Assembly (NCBI GenBank): GCA_009602725.1
Contig: WELB01000346.1
Location: 18,635 to 63,960 of the forward strand
DNA: 45,326 bases
DNA from: Spirogloea muscicola
Lineage: Eukaryota > Streptophyta > Zygnematophyceae > Spirogloeales > Spirogloeaceae
Direction of reading: 5' to 3'
Shown piece after piece: positions 36,480 to 45,326 of this stretch (position 1 is the stretch's first letter; each line of letters opens with the position of its first letter). Below the pieces are notes generated by a model that saw only the letters and a list, made by a program, of their open reading frames with translations, was not told the origin of the DNA and made no database searches. The translations under genes were made by a program, and so were the position numbers.

Positions 36480-36665
36480 CGGCCCTTTCGGATAATGTCA
36501 GTATTGTCCGGGCTGGCTTTCCACAGCCCTCGCCTCCTTTTGAAGAGCCACTTTCTCTCACAGCCATCACATTCCTTTGGGAGAGTTATCGTCTTCCCGC
36601 TCCCAGGACCTTTCCCTGGTCACTTCTTCTTTGGCCTGGGCTGGCCAATCACAGCCATCAAAGCC
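36480..36665 (+). repeat. LINE tail hairpins, second subtype
   Basis: GGGCTGGCTTTCCACAGCCC (36510-36529) followed by TCGCCTCC, and GGGCTGGCCAATCACAGCC near 36640, are plus-strand tail hairpins within otherwise unrecognisable sequence. Confidence 0.55.
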
Positions 36666-36699
36666 CTCTACTGAAAGAGTCGTTCTCTTTCCCCGCGGA

Positions 36700-36960
36700 A
36701 AGTGCTCGCCCAGTGAGAATAGGGGCTGGAAAACCAGCCCGAGAAAGAATGAACAGAGTACGAGAAGGGGGCCAGGGGAAGCGCAAAGAAACAGGAACAA
36801 AGCAGCTACAAATCACTCAGTAACCTCTGCTAAGCAGCCGCAGGTCGGAGATGCTAAGCTCGTTGAAGTGAGAAGAGAAAAAGCTCGCCCATAGAAGAGA
36901 GGGGCTGGCAGAAGCCAGCTAAAAAAGAATGGACAAAATCCAAAGAGCCACAGGAAGTGG
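36700..36960 (-). repeat. Two LINE 3' tail units, minus strand
   Basis: A full tail reads on the minus strand from SDLRLLSRGY-like codons and TGA at 36817-36819 to hairpin GGCTGGTTTTCCAGCC (about 36724-36740) and the CTCACTGGGCGAGCACTTTC end. A second partial unit (36871-36960) has hairpin AGCTGGCTTCTGCCAGCCCC and TATGGGCGAGC. Confidence 0.75.
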
Positions 36961-36989
36961 CCAGAGCCAGAGGCAGCAGCGAGGGCTCT

Positions 36990-37145
36990 GCCGGCACGAA
37001 GGTGCAGGTTCCCCGCCCTGTACTAAAAACTGCAGTCCTCTCGCGCGCAGGCCACGCTAGAGCTGCTGCCTTTTGGGTCTCGACGGAGCGCCTTGTTCCC
37101 AGCTGCGACTTACTCGGACTTGCTGCTGCTCACTCGTGGGAGAGA
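36990..37145 (+). pseudogene. LINE C-terminal tail codons
   Basis: One frame reads YSDLLLLTRG near 37110-37135, matching the conserved SDLxLLTRGY end of the LINE polyprotein, preceded by poorly conserved sequence. The stop codon is lost. Downstream at about 37190-37235 is a minus-strand tail piece with GGGCTGGCTTTTCCC. Confidence 0.45.
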
Positions 37146-37849
37146 AGGAAAGCGCGGCCAGATTGACTGGTGGCTGGGAAAAGAAGAAAGTGCTCGCCCA
37201 AGCCAGTGGGAAAAGCCAGCCCAAAGGAATGGACAAGGTCTGAAGGCGCGCGGTGCGCTTGAAATTAAAGCGAGGCCAATTCAAGCTAATACATTGTTCA
37301 GGCAGAATTGCAGAAAGTGCAAAGAATGCAGCGCAAAGAACGTGGCTACATGCTTACTCGTGGGAATTGAGCGTCAGCCACTTTCTTAGATTCTCGCTTT
37401 CCCCCGCCCCTGCCGAACACCGCGGGCCCGCTCTAGGGCGACGCGAGCCGGTTCGATCCGCATCCCGCGCCTGTGATGTCACACCCCCCCAGCGGGCTCG
37501 TCCCGCAGCCAGTTAAGCAGCCGCTCCGTTCTTCTCGACTGGCGGAGGCCGTCACTGTTGCGAAATGGGCTCGCCCATTGAGAATCAGTGGGACAGATAT
37601 CAACTGCGGGGGAGGGACGGATTTAACGAGTGTTACAGATTGGGGAGAGGTGATTTTTAACAGCATCCCTTGTAGCGACTTATGTCCGTGTGAGACGCCT
37701 GAGGGCAAGGCTGTAGGCACAATAACGCACTTGCAGCTTGCTGCCTAGGAGACCCCTCTCTACTGTCGATCTTTGGACGGCAGTATCAGTACAGCATACC
37801 TGTCGCTTAGGCCCGCCGTGCTTAGCGGTGCAGTAGAGCAGCTTATTGA

Positions 37850-38020
37850 CCCCTGTGGGAAGTGGACAAGCCAGCCCAAAAAAGGATGAACAAAGAACGA
37901 GAAGGGGGCGAGGCGAAGCGCTAAGAAAGACAAGCACACAAAGAATCAAAGCAGCTACGAATCACTCAGTAACCCCCTGCTAAACAGGCGCAAGTCAGAG
38001 AAGCTAGGCTCCAGGAAGTC
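37850..38020 (-). repeat. LINE 3' tail unit, minus strand
   Basis: The reverse complement carries the tail codons and TGA at 37966-37968, the 3' UTR with CCTCGCCCCCTTCTCGTTC, and the hairpin start GGGCTGGCTTGTCC, after which the unit is cut at about 37860. A small piece with TTCTCAATGGGCGAGCCC also lies at about 37567-37590. Sequence from 37240 to 37850 is otherwise unassigned. Confidence 0.7.
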
Positions 38021-38159
38021 ACTGGTACTCCTCCTGTTCTTCACCCTATTGCCTGAACGATGTATTGGCTCGCAGTGGCCACCCTTTCACCTGCTGGCAC
38101 CAGGTTGCCTCCCTTCTTCCCTTGCGCTTCCCTTGTCTGGCTGGCCCTGGAGCCGAGGT

Positions 38160-38720
38160 GGAGGAGGCTCCTTGGCATTCCAAGTGCAATTGAGGAGCAT
38201 CCGGAGAGTCAGCACTATGCTCCTTCCCCTCCCTACAACCCCTCCTCACCCCCTTCTCAGCGCTGGCCCAAGCACCAGACAAAGCGGCACAGGCCAGACT
38301 CGTTGCTGCAGTTGAGGACGAGAGTCGCAAGTCATTGAGGACGATGCCAGATATCAAGAACAATCCAAGGAGTCTGGCACGTCTCACATCGCTCGCAACC
38401 TGGGCAACGGATTGGCTCACAACACAGGCAATCCACAACGCTTTCAGAATCAGCCGCAAAGCATTCCGGACGCTTCTCCAGCTGTTCCTTGGCCTGCCCC
38501 CGACCTGCCTGATTGGAGTGACTCAGTGTGAGTGCGGCTTCCGTGCAGAGGGCGGAGACCTTGCCACCCCCATGCTGCGGTGTCCCACAGGCATCACTTA
38601 GCGACCTCTATGTGCTGACTCGTGTTTACTGAGCGGGTCAAGGTCAACTTAGCAGCAGGTGACGTACATTTGTCAATGTGCTTACCTTTCTACTTGGCCA
38701 CACATGGCCCTCCCTCTCTC
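38160..38720 (+). pseudogene. LINE zinc-knuckle fragment with internal deletion
   Basis: An 88-codon frame (38335-38601) includes FLGLPPTCLIGVTQCECG and LATPMLRCPTG, the LINE C-x-C...C knuckle block with the His position changed. Directly after CPTG comes SDLYVLTRVY and a TGA at 38630-38632, which normally lies more than 200 codons later. The endonuclease domain has therefore been deleted. The 3' UTR after the stop (CAGCAGGTGACGTACATTTG) is shared with the copy at 7961-8677. Confidence 0.7.
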
Positions 38721-38854
38721 AATACACACTCATTCTTTCATCTCATGCGCACCGCGCGCCTTCTTACCAGCAGAGCGAGCAGCCCGGCTTCAATGCCGGG
38801 TCGATCGCTTGCTCAAGTACAGGATGGGCCTGGCAACCTCCCTCGAAGGTCCTT

Positions 38855-39070
38855 AACTTTTGCTGTCCACTTGCGTGCAGGCCGCGCCTTGGCTGCTGCC
38901 TCCAGGTTCGGTCAGGGCGACGCATTTCCGCCCTCTGCTTATTCTGACTTGCACTTAATGACTAGAGGTTATTGCAAGCCTACTTGCTGACGTCTTGGAT
39001 ACTAGAATCCTGCTTGTAGCGCAATCCGGCCATTTCCATTCCTTTGGGCTGGCCTCTCACAGCCACTGCT
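38855..39070 (+). pseudogene. LINE C-terminal tail and 3' hairpin
   Basis: The frame reads AGRALAAASRFGQGDAFPPS then YSDLHLMTRGY, matching AGRALAAGTRASQLPSG...SDLYVLTRGY of the 7961-8677 copy. The usual stop is replaced, so the frame runs five further codons. A hairpin GGGCTGGCCTCTCACAGCC follows at about 39046-39063. Confidence 0.7.
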
Positions 39071-39987
39071 GTCAATCTGGATTGGCTATTTTCTATGTTT
39101 CTGTAGACACTCCGTTCATCCCCACTAGCGCGGAGGCTGGCACCAGTACGCCTTTCACGTAATATATTATAATACTATTGCCTGAACCATGTAATTGGCT
39201 TGAAACGGCCACCCTTTCATCTATGCGCACCGCGCGTCTTCTCTCTCCTGTTGTGGTTACACTTTGCGGCGCGCGTCGCACGCGTCAGTCGCGTGCGCGT
39301 CAGTGCTTAGCATTAAACTCGAAGTTAAGCGTCCCGTAACGGCGGCGAAGTCACATTTGGCCCTTCGCAGCCCTCGCCTGCTTGAGAAGGGCTCTTCTTC
39401 TCCTGGCCTCCACTTAGGACCACTCCAAACGGCACCCAGGCACGCCCATGGGCCTACAAGGTGCCCTTCTCTTGACCTTCTTGTGACAGACCCACAGAAG
39501 CCGCGCCGAGCTGCACAGGACCACTTGTGCAGTGATCATTTACACAGGCTTGTCCTGCATGCATTGCGTGACAAATGCATCGGCTTCTCATTTGTGGCAT
39601 TCACTGACATTCAGATGCCATAGGACGTCAGAAGTCCTGCAGTTGAGTCCGTCATTCAGTTGCGACCAATTTCAAGCATGTCAACATGATGCCATGTTAA
39701 GCACATGAATCCTGCTGAGCAGAACATTGCTCGCACTCTTGAGCATGGGGCCCTGAAGAAAAAAACCTCCATTTGTGAGCCTAGGTCACGAACGACTTAA
39801 GTCAGGGCTGGACATTCATTAACTTGACTATTTGGGAGTCCATCTCAACATGATAATTGGCTGAAAAAGGCATGATAGAACCTACTTAGCAACACAAGCA
39901 TGCAAAGCTTGTCCACAATCCAGCACAGCCACGACCGCTTGTGCCAACAGGTGCCTCATCACTGCAATAATTTCGACGGTCCTGATT
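39071..39987. other. Unassigned region downstream of the PDI gene
   Basis: I see no supported gene. A plus-strand frame at 39264-39623 has no recognised domain. A weak tail-like CTTCGCAGCCCTCGCCTGC is at about 39363. The right part should contain the 3' UTR of the minus-strand PDI gene. Confidence 0.5.
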
Positions 39988-41353
39988 TCAGGACACTAGT
40001 ACAGACTCTTGCCCCAGCTCGGTAGTACTCTCCTCGACATTAGCGACCGGTATCCGCTCAAACTCGTCAACGTACTTCCTCAGTACCTCCAAGTCGCGTC
40101 CACCTGGTGCACACGGCACAGGATTCTTGCGGTGCATCAGGTCATGAGAGAGAGCCACGAAGCCGCGCCATCCTGTTAGCATGCAGTGGTGAACTGGGTC
40201 TACAGGTTGAAGGCGCATTCAGAGACAGCCATGTTTGACTCAACTACCACCTGTTGACAATGAGTTGTTAGGTGACTTTGCTGGACTCGTGCAGCCAAGA
40301 AGTGCAAGCAAGCTATGTCCAATCCACCAGTCAATCATAAGAGTACGAACGGCGCACAGGAGCATCTGGTGACTTAACAGACCCTGCACTTCTCCTCTAT
40401 AAATCAAAAAAATGCTGAACGGTGGTTGTAGCATGAGAGCGTGCTTGATGTACCTGAGTACTTCTCGTGGTCCTTGCCCTCAAAGAACATCTTCAAGCTT
40501 GGATAGCCACGGATCTAACAGAGACAACACTGAGTAACTTCAAGCACTGACCTGGGAGCATACTACAATCGATTGTTCTAAGTTCTGCCATGCGACCAGG
40601 AACTTGTATAAGTGAAATGCTCAAAGAATATGTTGCAACGCAACCTGCTGCGCCCGGCTGCGTCTGTGCAATCCCTCCTGATCAATTTTCTGAGCAGGGT
40701 CTAAGTATGCAGCGAGAGCTGGACCTCGTATTGTGAGCACGTCTTCTTCTCGCTGGTGCAATCGACCTGGGCTATGATGGTGTCATCGCTGTCATCGTAG
40801 GAAGCAGCCAGCGCCTTCCATGTGGGGCTCAACCGCTTACTACCACATGCCCAAAGGACCAGTTAGGACCTGACCCAAATCATGATAATTGAAAGAGGAG
40901 GGCGTGATTATGCAAGCTGCGCAGCTTCTATGGAGGGCATACACAGAGGTCTAATCAGGACCTGACTGGATAAAGCGCGACCCGGAATGTAGGACATGAA
41001 TTGGACAGCTGCGCAGCTTTCATGGAGGCAAGCGACTGCAGGTAGCCGCATGGCAGTCAGACGCGCCCCGCGGCATGCTCACCAGTGGCCGCACCAGGGT
41101 GCGAAGAACTCCACGAAGAAGAGCTTCCCCTTCTCAGCGATCTGAGTGCCCCAGCAAAGCCGTCAGCGCCGCTAGTCAGTCGCTGGTACGGAGCACTGGA
41201 GCGTGGCGGCCACGCCGGACGGGAGGAGCTGCCAGGGAGTCCCACCGTGGCGTTAAAGGTGTCATCCGTTAGCACCAGTGGCGCGCCGCCGTCGCTCGAG
41301 ACGGCGCTGGCGGCGGCGGCGGCGACGAGCAGGGCCAGCGCCAGCGGGAGCAT
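39988..41353 (-). CDS. Small protein disulfide isomerase, single thioredoxin domain
   Basis: Minus-strand exons 41353-41246, 41141-41083, 40839-40725, 40514-40454 and 40103-39988 join to 152 aa, all GT-AG. The protein has a signal peptide (MLPLALALLVAAAAASAVSS) and then one thioredoxin fold with active site WCGHC (Cys 53 and Cys 56), VDCTSEKKTC in the middle and the cis-proline loop RGYPSLK (Pro 99). It should catalyse disulfide formation or exchange in the ER lumen. Length and single domain match the plant PDIL5-1 type rather than classical two-domain PDIs. No KDEL-type retention signal is visible; the chain ends VLVS. An upstream in-frame Met at 41443 exists, but the signal peptide favours the Met at 41353. 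Confidence 0.93.
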
Positions 41354-41359
41354 GGCGGC

Positions 41360-41690
41360 CGCAGCCGGCCCCGCGCCCGCCAGTGACGCTGGCGCAGCTG
41401 CAGGAATATGGTCCAACTTCGGATTCTTTGCGGGAGTGGGCACTTCAGCGACCGGGGTTCGAACCCTGCTGCCACCGAGGACGCGGTATTTGGCGTTTCG
41501 GAGGGGGGCCCGGTTACCGGGGGGGGGGGTTCACGCGATTATCCGAGGCCGGGCCGGGTTAGGGGCATGCCAGGCCCCGGTTAACCGGGTTAGCCCGGGG
41601 CACCCCCCGCCGGGGTTGGCAAGGCGGGGGGGCGATGCTGCGGCCCGCCGAGGGCCGTTAGGGCATCGGCGCGCGGTTAGCGAGACTGCC
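41360..41690. promoter_or_regulatory. Divergent intergenic region, GC-rich with palindromes
   Basis: This lies between the PDI start (minus) and the Rab start (plus). It is extremely G-rich, with a run of about 11 G near 41520 and a perfect 14-bp palindrome CCCGGTTAACCGGG at 41576-41589 inside a larger GCCCCGG...CCGGGGC inverted repeat. It may be a shared promoter, a decayed repeat or both. Confidence 0.4.
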
Positions 41691-41770
41691 TCTGCTTAAT
41701 GGCCTCTATTACGCTAACTCGCCCTCTGGTTATTCTGATCTGTAGTTTGATGACCAGAGGTCATTGACAG
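41690..41770 (+). pseudogene. LINE C-terminal tail codons in the PDI/Rab intergenic region
   Basis: With one frame change the sequence reads SGYSDL then LMTRGH and TGA at 41764-41766, corresponding to the LINE C-terminus. No clear 3' hairpin follows. Confidence 0.5.
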
Positions 41771-41973
41771 CCCAATCGCAGAGTGGCCACAGGATGAGCT
41801 CTTCTACTGAGAAACATATCCTGCCGCAAACGGGGACGGTGGTAATCAGCTGTCANGGCGCCGCTTGCGGCGCGGCAAGGACGGCCGCAGCGGCCGCGCC
41901 GCCGGGCCGCCATCCCGCCGGCGACGAGAGCTACCGCGTGTGGGCGCAGTCGCTGGCCGCCAAGTCCAGGAAG

Positions 41974-44305
41974 ATGTCGCACAAGCCGGACGACGAGTAC
42001 GACTACCTCTTCAAGGTCCGCCGCCGCCGCTTCCGCCGCCGCCGCCGGCGGCTCTGGCGAGGGCCTCCTATCCATCCATCCTTACAACGCCTCCGGCTCT
42101 CTAAGCTCGCTGCACACCCCACCCCGGACTCCCTCGTCGCTTCATGGCTCCCCAATCTCCAGCCTCGTGAAGGGCAGCCATAGTCCCAAAGCGTGTCCAT
42201 TACTCCGGCGCGCGTCACTCTCGGATGCCAGTCAATGCCAAGGCCTGGAGCGCCCTCGGCCATGATTCGCTAGTACTACCGGCTCTGCATGTTGCAAACA
42301 TAGTGGGGCTAGCGCTCAGAACGGCAGTTTACGAGCGGGCCGGAGGTAGGTAGCGATCCTGTGTGCGCATCTCACGCAGCCCGTGCCCTCGGTGCGCGGC
42401 TGCCCTGCCAGGTGGTGCTGATCGGCGACTCGGGCGTGGGCAAGTCCAACCTGCTCTCGCGCTTCACGCGCAACGAGTTCTGCCTCGAGTCCAAGTCCAC
42501 CATCGGCGTCGAGTTCGCCACCCGCAGCATCCAGGTGCCAGGCCTCGCGCTCGGCCGCCTTTGGGCCTGGCTTCCCTGCTGCATCTACCAACTTTGCTCT
42601 CTGCCGAGTCCGTGCCAGCTGTATTGTGTAAGACTGTGTTGGGTAGCTCGTCCGGATTGCTTCATGTTTGACAACACTGTCACGTCGGTCCCTTGCCCTC
42701 GCTGCTAGTTAGGTTCCGCTGACTACAGCCATTTGAAGAGCTTGACCAGGTTGTTAGGCATGCAAGGACACAGAATGCATCTTGGAGGACAGAGTCCTGA
42801 TCAGGGTAGTCACAAGGTCGAGAAACTCGTATCTCACGCTAACCTCTCACCTGATTGCAGGTTGATGGGAAGACCATCAAGGCACAGATATGGGACACGG
42901 CGGGGCAGGAGAGATACAGGGCCATCACCAGGTAATCCAGCTCTCTCGTTCGCGGCCCCCATGTTCTGACTACACGAGGCCAGTCATTGGTGGAGGCATC
43001 AGCGGAGGCATGCTTATGCCAATGAGTACAGGTGGCTGTGATCAGGATCACCAGCAGTGGGGCCCAAGTGGTGTTCAGCTCAATACAAGTTGAGGTTAAA
43101 GAAGCATTGGTTGCAGGCTTGCTACGAGTCCTCTTCTCTGAAGCCCATCAAGAAGGGTCAGCCTACAGTAGCATACACAGAGGAGTGCAAAGCGTCTTGG
43201 CTCTGTAAGGTGCACTCAGGCTTGGGAAGAGATTAAAATGTAGTTGTGGTCAGATTGACAGAAGTATCTGCAGATGGGGTCATGAGCTCTATGGGGCACC
43301 ACCTGCTTTCGAGTTGTGTGTTTTACATGGCTAATTTGGTGTCAGTTGACCACAAGTAGGTGTGTTATTGCTGGTGACATTGCCAGGCTAAAGCAATGTG
43401 GGCGCTTCTAGGCTATCAAATGTCTGCTCGCGTAGGAGTTCTTGCATTCATAAGGGCGCCTTGCCCCTGTTGTTCAACAGCTGCAACAGGCAAGGATGAC
43501 CTGGCAAGCAATGGCACATTGCAAGTGCAATGACAGCACTTTCATTCTCATTCCTTGCATTTTCATCTCTTGCAGCGCTTACTACAGGGGAGCAGTAGGG
43601 GCACTCCTTGTGTATGACATCACCAAGCACGTGACATATGAGAACGTAGAGAGATGGCTGAAGGAACTGAGGGATCATGCTGACAGCAATATTGTTATCA
43701 TGCTCGTTGGCAACAAGTCTGATCTCCGGCACCTCCGCGGGGTATCGACAGAAGATGCGCAGGCTTTCTCAGGTACTGGACGTCTCCTTCTTGTATGCAT
43801 TGCAGATCAAAGAGTATGAGGTCAAGTTGCACACTATCATCACATTGGATGCTGCAAGTATCCTCGTCTTTACTTGCACATTCCCTTTCTGAGTGTTGGT
43901 GGCCTCAGATGCTATTATACTCCGGGGCACGCGCTTTTCACCCCTTGTGCTAGGTGTATGTACATGAGCATGAGAAAAAGGGCTTCTGAATATGATTCTA
44001 ACTTCGTCTCTTATAATCTTCTGTTTCACTGGTCCTTTATCTGTAGTTGCATGTACACTGACACGCTTGGCCCCTTCCAAATTGCAGAAAAGGAGGGTCT
44101 TTCATTCATAGAGACATCCGCTTTGGAGGCAACAAATGTGGAGGGCGCCTTCCACAAAATTCTGACGGAGATTTACAGAATTGTGAGCAAGAAAGCCCTG
44201 GCATCGGATGAGGCAGGTGCAGCTGGGCCTGGGGAGGGGACGACTATCATTGTGGGTGACAACAACGCGGATGCGAAGAGGAAGAGCTGCTGTGGCACCT
44301 CATAG
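41974..44305 (+). CDS. Rab11/RabA small GTPase
   Basis: Exons 41974-42015, 42412-42534, 42861-42931, 43576-43772 and 44088-44305 join to 216 aa, the usual Rab11 length, all GT-AG. It is a GTP-binding switch for trans-Golgi and recycling-endosome traffic. Visible are the Rab11-type N-terminus [10 protein letters not shown]-loop GDSGVGKS (19-26), switch [24 protein letters not shown] (from 66), NKSDL and ETSALE for guanine recognition. A variable tail ends KRKSCCGTS with two cysteines for geranylgeranylation. The start is the ATG at the family-typical position; a longer upstream frame contains an N and is GC-rich leader. Intron 3 is 644 bp without recognised content. Confidence 0.97.
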
Positions 44306-45240
44306 TCTCTGGATCTGGAGTGCAGCGAGTGCCTTTGCAGCGGTCCACCTCAGTCTCCTCCTTTAGACGGCTCTTGTAGTCACCTCCAGAGGTCGCTGAG
44401 GACCCGATTGTGACATTCCTTTGTTGTAGCAGCGAAAACCCCTAAGCAGCATTCACACACCCAGCCGAGTCTGCAGCCGTGTCGGTTGTGTTGGCTAGGC
44501 CCTGCTTGTAGCTGCACCACGGTAGCTGCTCGCTAGCTGTATCAGACGTGTTGGAGTAGACCATAACATCTGGCTTGCCACGGCAAGCAGGAGCTCTGAA
44601 CAAAGAGATTGACACAACCAGGCTTGTGATGTCAATTCGAACGTGCTGCAAAGCAAAGGCCTGGTGTTGCTTCCGTATTACAAGAATCTGCTTGCACTGA
44701 CCTTGGGCTACGACCTGCCAGTGGCTCTCAGCTCGCAAGCCGCAATGTCAGCTTGCAGCTAGGACATATTGGAGGCAATCCTTCTGTCTCAGGGTCACTA
44801 TGCGCGCGTCGAGCAAGCTGGAGCAAGCAACCAGAGTGTGAACAGTGCATGGTTGAGGCACGTGCAAGCATCAGGGTCAATGGCGAGGCCGGCGACAGTA
44901 ACGGCCTCACTTTTGCTGGGCCAACGCTGAGAGGGGCTCTGGAAGTGGCTGGCTGAAGCGGCCGAAAGGGCGCTCAAGGCACACCGAAGACGAGCTATGC
45001 AACGTGACCACGGCGTCAGGATCGAGTGGAGCGGATGTGGGGGGGCCGAGCGCCTGCCGGCGACACGCGGCCCGGTCGCGGGGGACCGGCCCGGTCCGGC
45101 CGCCTCCGGGGGGCCGCGCCCGCAAGGGGGCAGGGGGAGGGGGGGGGCGCCCCGACCGGCCCCGGTCCCGGTTCTGGGGCCGGTCCCGGTTCCGGGGGCA
45201 GGGGTTTTTTGAAGCCCCACCTCCCCAGCCCGCCCTTTCT
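44306..45240. other. Rab 3' flank, possible minus-strand coding, unresolved
   Basis: The left part should contain the Rab 3' UTR. On the minus strand a 98-codon frame (44442-44738) has AG and GT dinucleotides in plausible places, and might be the last exon of a gene that reads leftward from beyond the window, but it has no domain I recognise. From about 45040 the sequence is a G/C-rich low-complexity stretch. Confidence 0.3.
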
Positions 45241-45326
45241 CCCCCAGCCCCGCGCCCGCCGCTGCCGCCGCCGCCGCCGCCAATCCCGCCGCCGTCCCCG
45301 CCGCCGTCGCAGCCGCCGCCGTCGCC
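45241..45326. repeat. GCC/CCG triplet-rich edge
   Basis: The window ends in an almost uninterrupted GCC/GTC triplet run. Comparable triplet islands mark the 5' ends of the other genes here, so a further gene may start just beyond the edge. Confidence 0.6.

Noticed and set aside
41450-41475. GGGTTCGAACCC, resembling a tRNA T-loop or pol III B box
   Set aside because: No cloverleaf can be drawn on either strand, since acceptor and anticodon stems do not form, and no A box is visible at the right distance.
41764-42183. Plus-strand frame over the Rab first exon region
   Set aside because: Although it covers the true exon 1, it begins in LINE remnant, includes an N and runs into intron 1; only the part from 41974 to 42015 is supported.
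44798-45283. 161-codon minus-strand frame starting with poly-Ala
   Set aside because: The start is the translation of the GCC run and the rest has no domain or conserved splice context, so it is not called as a gene.

Overview
The window looks like nuclear DNA of a green alga. The genes are intron-rich and most closely resemble plant and algal families: a plant-type TEY MAP kinase, a plant-type T-complex-11 protein, a RabA/Rab11 GTPase and a single-thioredoxin-domain PDI. Coding starts are very GC-rich with runs of GGC/GCC, and the retroelements include LINE pieces with a restriction-like endonuclease domain, as known from algal LINEs. I cannot name the species. Two N gaps (13420-13829 and 24118-24410) and a single N at 41856 show a draft assembly.

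Layout. 1-9000 is a retroelement graveyard: LINE fragments in both orientations, one of them (1785-2340 plus 6600-7830) split by a 4.25-kb rearranged Ty1/copia element whose pieces form large inverted repeats. 9284-11345 (+) is a MAP kinase (4 exons, 393 aa). 11346-13829 holds LINE tails and an open LINE endonuclease fragment. 13889-23195 (+) is a complete P4-ATPase flippase (27 exons, 1359 aa). 24413-30735 (+) is a TCP11-domain protein whose 5' end lies in the second gap (12 visible exons, 1279 aa). 31511-34656 (-) is a cysteine-rich protein with a GYPPQQ-repeat tail (9 exons, two of them of 22 and 19 nt, 299 aa). 35250-39070 is a dense cluster of LINE 3' tails. 39988-41353 (-) is a small PDI (5 exons, 152 aa) and 41974-44305 (+) is Rab11/RabA (5 exons, 216 aa), the two being divergently arranged. 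The right edge is a GCC-rich island that may be the start of another gene.

All exon joins were derived by hand from reading-frame continuity, family conservation and splice dinucleotides; every joined frame closes without an internal stop. Of 56 introns deduced, 53 are GT-AG and 3 are GC-AG.

Functionally the P4-ATPase (lipid asymmetry for vesicle budding), Rab11/RabA (TGN/endosome trafficking) and PDI (ER oxidative folding) all act in the secretory system, but nothing shows co-regulation beyond the PDI/Rab11 divergent promoter. The most interesting non-genic signal is a short 3'-terminal hairpin (GGGCTGG-loop-CCAGCCC and variants) that recurs more than 20 times in both orientations. It follows the last codons of a LINE ORF (SDLxLLTRGY-stop), and in one case a tail-only insert is flanked by a 9-bp target duplication. 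It is a good candidate for the RNA structure that a LINE reverse transcriptase recognises.
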